Shown: positions 61,141 through 64,000 of the stretch, one piece after another
Layout: each line of letters begins with the position of its first letter
Numbering within the stretch: position 1 is the first letter of the stretch
Source of the DNA: Polynucleobacter sp. AP-Ainpum-60-G11
Lineage (GTDB): Bacteria; Pseudomonadota; Gammaproteobacteria; Burkholderiales; Burkholderiaceae
Direction: 5' to 3'
Length of the DNA stretch: 64,000 nt
NCBI RefSeq assembly: GCF_018688375.1
Contig: NZ_CP061318.1
Coordinates: 1,488,001 to 1,552,000, forward strand
Notes under the pieces: generated by a model
What the model saw: only the letters and a program-made list of their open reading frames with translations
Told to the model about the DNA's origin: nothing
Databases searched by the model: none
Translations under genes and position numbers: made by a program

Positions 61141-61910
61141 TGTAGCAGCGAGAGCAGAATCACAAAGCCAACACCACAGGCAATCAAAATCGTTTGACGT
61201 AAAGACTCAGCCCAATGGGGTCGTCGATGCATTTGCGGAATAAGATCACTCACTGCAATGTAAATAAAGCTACTGGCTGCAATCACGAGTAAGTAAGGCA
61301 TCGCCGCATGCGCTTTCTCCAAGAAGAAGTAAGCCAATACGCCACCCACCACTGCAGATAAACCGCAAATCAGGTTGTACATCAATGCGCGGGTGCGAGT
61401 GAATCCGGCATTTAGCAACACGATGAAATCCCCAATCTCTTGTGGAATCTCATGAGCAATGATGGCAATCGCAGTAAAGATACCTACCTGATAGTCCGCC
61501 ATAAAAGCTGCAGCAATCAAAACACCATCAACAAAATTGTGCAGGCCATCACCAACCAATATCATCCATCCACTTCGACCCGCAACCTCTGCATCATGGC
61601 CGTGATGGTGGCCGTGACCATCTCCTTCATGGTGATGACTGTGGCGTAGTAGAGCAATTTTCTCAAGCAAGAAAAAGCCAAGGAGACCTGCCAGTAAGGT
61701 TGCAAATAGCAACTGAGGATGCACACCTGGCATCGTAAATGCCTCAGGCAATGAATGGAGCAAAGCAGTGGCCAGCAATATACCTACTGACACACTGACC
61801 ATGCTGTGAACCATCTTCGACAACAATGACAAAGAAAAGCTCGCGGCAACCAGAACGCTAACGGTTCCCGCTAGCGCTGTTACCAACAAGATGCTTTGTA
61901 GTACTGACAT
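61137..61910 (-). CDS. ZIP-family metal transporter
   Basis: A 257-residue membrane protein with about eight spans. A His-rich cytoplasmic loop (HSHHHEGDGHGHHHGHD) precedes the ZIP signature helices with DGLHNFVDGVLIAAAF and AHEIPQEIGDF, which form the metal site. It imports Zn or other divalent ions. It is convergent with the sulfurtransferase gene, stops overlapping by four bases, and follows the dienelactone hydrolase gene by five bases. Confidence 0.9.
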   Translation of the reverse strand: MSVLQSILLVTALAGTVSVLVAASFSLSLLSKMVHSMVSVSVGILLATALLHSLPEAFTMPGVHPQLLFATLLAGLLGFFLLEKIALLRHSHHHEGDGHGHHHGHDAEVAGRSGWMILVGDGLHNFVDGVLIAAAFMADYQVGIFTAIAIIAHEIPQEIGDFIVLLNAGFTRTRALMYNLICGLSAVVGGVLAYFFLEKAHAAMPYLLVIAASSFIYIAVSDLIPQMHRRPHWAESLRQTILIACGVGFVILLSLLH

Positions 61911-61915
61911 GAAAA

Positions 61916-62812
61916 TTAAGCAACTCCGTTTTGTTTAAACCAGGCGATGCATTTTTCCCAACCGTCTTTAGCGGGGCCTTCGCGATAAGTGGCGCGGTAA
62001 TCAGCATGGAAGGCATGGGGTGCATCAGGATAGATTTCAAAACGACAGGCTTTGGCTGCAGGATTTTTGGGAGCGGCTTTTGCAAGCGCTTCACGCATTT
62101 GCTCAACACTCTCCAAGGAGATGCCAGTATCAGCACCGCCATACAATCCCAACACTGGAGCCTTCAGGTCAGCAGCAATATCTACCGGGTGACGCGGGTT
62201 GCCTTCAGTTTTTTCGCCGATGACGCGACCGTACCAGGCTACACCAGCCTTAACTTGAGGCAGCGTGGCTGATAGCCAAGTAATGCGACCACCCCAGCAA
62301 AATCCAGTGACACCAACTTTTTTCAAGTTGCCGCCGTTCTTGCCAGCCCAGACTAAGGCAGCCTGCAGATCATTAAGGACCTGTGTATCCGTAGTTGGGG
62401 CAACGATATTTTTCTGAATCTCAGCAATGGTGCCGTAGGTGTTCGGATCGCCAGCGCGCGTAAAGAACTCTGGGGCAATAGCCAAGTAACCCAATTTAGC
62501 AAAACGTCTAGTGACGTCTGCAATGTATTCATGCACACCAAAGATTTCACTAGCGACGATCACAATTGGCAAACTACCTTTGGCTTTTTCTGGACGAGAA
62601 ACATAAGCAGGCATCTGAAAGCTGCCAACCGGAATCATTTGCTCGCCAGCTTTAATGCCGGTGAAATCCGTTTCAATCGCCGCTGCCAGAACTGGCTCAG
62701 AGGCAGCGACAAAACCAATACCCATTGTTGTTGCGGTAATAGCAGAGGCTTTCATAAAACCCCTTCTATCGCTAGACACTATTTTTGAATCTTGATCTTT
62801 TTTTGTTGTCAT
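61916..62812 (-). CDS. Tat-exported dienelactone-hydrolase-family protein
   Basis: A 298-residue alpha/beta hydrolase with nucleophile Cys C172 in TGFCWGGR, Asp in YGGADTGIS and His in PHAFHADY, the triad of dienelactone hydrolases. The N-terminus carries a Tat-type signal (DRRGFMKAS at about 15-23) and a hydrophobic segment to 44. Export is unusual for a classical DLH and suggests other substrates. SD AGGAG lies before the ATG. Confidence 0.85.
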   Translation of the reverse strand: MTTKKDQDSKIVSSDRRGFMKASAITATTMGIGFVAASEPVLAAAIETDFTGIKAGEQMIPVGSFQMPAYVSRPEKAKGSLPIVIVASEIFGVHEYIADVTRRFAKLGYLAIAPEFFTRAGDPNTYGTIAEIQKNIVAPTTDTQVLNDLQAALVWAGKNGGNLKKVGVTGFCWGGRITWLSATLPQVKAGVAWYGRVIGEKTEGNPRHPVDIAADLKAPVLGLYGGADTGISLESVEQMREALAKAAPKNPAAKACRFEIYPDAPHAFHADYRATYREGPAKDGWEKCIAWFKQNGVA

Positions 62813-62827
62813 TTTTAGTCTCCTGAA

Positions 62828-64000
62828 TTAGTGCGCTTCTTCCCAATTATCGCCAATCCCAATACCAACTACCAAAGGAACCTTCAGTTCAGCTACTTTG
62901 CACATTAAGTCCGGTAACTTTGCCTGCAAGAGTTCCAATTCATCCAAGGGTACGTCAAATACCAATTCATCATGGACTTGAAGCAGCATACGGGTTTTAA
63001 GCTGCTCTTTTTCTAGCCAGTTCTCCACAGCAACCATAGCCAATTTGATCAAATCTGCCGCAGTTCCCTGCATTGGCGCATTAATCGCAGCCCGCTCGGC
63101 TCCTTGGCGGCGAGGACCATTCGAACCCTTAATCTCAGGAAGCCATAGACGTCTGCCAAACACCGTCTCAACATAGCCATTCTCCCTAGCTTCCAAGCGA
63201 GTGCGTTCCATATATTGAGCAACACCTGGATAGCGATCAAAGTACTTGGCGATGTAGTTTTGAGCTGCTGAGCGCTCAATACCCAAATTACCTGCTAAGC
63301 CAAAAGCGCTCATACCGTAGATCAAACCAAAGTTGATGACCTTGGCATAACGACGCTGCTCTGAATTCACGCTCTCTAGCGGCACGCCAAAAATCTCAGC
63401 AGCTGTAGCCTGGTGGACATCTTTTCCAGCAGCAAATGCGGCTAGTAGATTTTCATCTTCGGCAATGTGGGCCATGATGCGCAATTCAATTTGAGAATAG
63501 TCAGCAGAGAGGAGTTTGCAGCCTTCAGCCGGAATAAATGCCTCACGAATACGACGCCCCTCCTCGGTGCGCACAGGAATGTTCTGGAGGTTTGGATCGC
63601 TCGAGGCTAAACGCCCTGTCACTGCAGTCGCTTGAGAGAAGCTGGTGTGAACGCGCCCCGTCTTAGGATCAGCCATGCGTGGCAACTTCTCGATATAGGT
63701 CGACATCAATTTAGCAAGACTGCGGTAGTCCAAAATACGCGCAGGCAAAGGATAGTCTTCAGCCAACTTTTGCAAAACCTCTTCGTCAGTAGATGGCGCG
63801 CCCGATGGCGTCTTCTTAATTACCGGGAGCTCCAACTGACCAAATAAAATTTCTGCGATCTGTTTTGGGGACTGAATATTAAAAGGCTGTCCTGCAAGCT
63901 TATGAATCTCACCCTCTAAAGAGAGTAGTCTTTTGCCAACTTCTTGACCCTGCCGTGAGAGCAGTGCTGAATCAATTCGAATTCCATTGCGCTCCATGAT
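62828..64000 (-). CDS. polA: DNA polymerase I, C-terminal polymerase part (5' end outside)
   Basis: Family A polymerase. About 390 residues visible: the palm motif A DYSQIELRIMAHIAED, the O-helix RRYAKVINFGLIYGMSAFGLA and motif C LQVHDELVFDVP. The gene runs beyond base 64000, so the 5' nuclease and proofreading domains are not seen. The Met near 63997 is internal. It ends 15 bases before the dienelactone hydrolase gene. Confidence 0.96.
   Translation of the reverse strand: MMERNGIRIDSALLSRQGQEVGKRLLSLEGEIHKLAGQPFNIQSPKQIAEILFGQLELPVIKKTPSGAPSTDEEVLQKLAEDYPLPARILDYRSLAKLMSTYIEKLPRMADPKTGRVHTSFSQATAVTGRLASSDPNLQNIPVRTEEGRRIREAFIPAEGCKLLSADYSQIELRIMAHIAEDENLLAAFAAGKDVHQATAAEIFGVPLESVNSEQRRYAKVINFGLIYGMSAFGLAGNLGIERSAAQNYIAKYFDRYPGVAQYMERTRLEARENGYVETVFGRRLWLPEIKGSNGPRRQGAERAAINAPMQGTAADLIKLAMVAVENWLEKEQLKTRMLLQVHDELVFDVPLDELELLQAKLPDLMCKVAELKVPLVVGIGIGDNWEEAH

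Overview
The window is most consistent with a freshwater betaproteobacterium of the Burkholderiaceae, probably Polynucleobacter or a close relative. This rests on gene content and order (the rpsU, yqeY, dnaG, rpoD block; a cbb3 oxidase; a complete System I cytochrome c maturation operon; Bug-type binding proteins) and on moderate-GC codon use. No database search was possible, so the genus is an inference. Coding density is very high. No gene-free stretch exceeds about 230 bases, and no insertion sequence, prophage gene or CRISPR array is visible.

Region by region. 1-6700 holds a cbb3 cytochrome oxidase locus on the minus strand (ccoI, ccoS, ccoN, ccoO, ccoQ, ccoP, and ccoG cut by the window edge), with an FNR/Anr-type site at a class II position before ccoN. 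6710-10926 has an MFS carrier, a 2OG-Fe oxygenase, a membrane-anchored TAXI protein and an SDR. 10927-17742 is an unbroken ccmABCDEFGHI operon with mostly overlapping genes, which matures the c-type cytochromes of the neighbouring oxidase. 17946-20243 has a binding-protein fold without an export signal, a small exported protein and a quinone oxidoreductase.

20275-28926 looks like a light or UV stress island. It has an FeS-type photolyase and a DASH cryptochrome among small families of unknown or poorly known function (DUF2452, DUF3833, chalcone-isomerase-like, DCC/DUF393, TIGR03643, DUF2237, DUF2256), plus an SDR, a histidine phosphatase, a histone-deacetylase-fold enzyme and a SYLF lipoprotein. 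29012-29811 is a two-gene unit, DUF1488-like plus an eRF1-domain-like protein, behind a perfect FNR palindrome. 30672-35555 is a CoA-transferase, HMG-CoA-lyase-like and Bug receptor cluster divergent from a LysR regulator, with a strong palindrome between them.

35619-48107 is rich in exported hydrolases: three YtcJ-like amidohydrolases (one has lost several metal ligands), a secretory lipase, a choloylglycine-hydrolase-like Ntn enzyme, a Tat-exported patatin and two outer-membrane barrel proteins. Most are in separate transcription units ending in hairpins.

48231-64000 is housekeeping: a CAU tRNA, rpoD with a long Lys/Ala/Pro tail, dnaG, yqeY, rpsU, tsaD, folE2, dxs, ispA, xseB, then a Rieske oxygenase, a sulfurtransferase, a ZIP transporter, a Tat-exported dienelactone hydrolase and the 3' part of polA.
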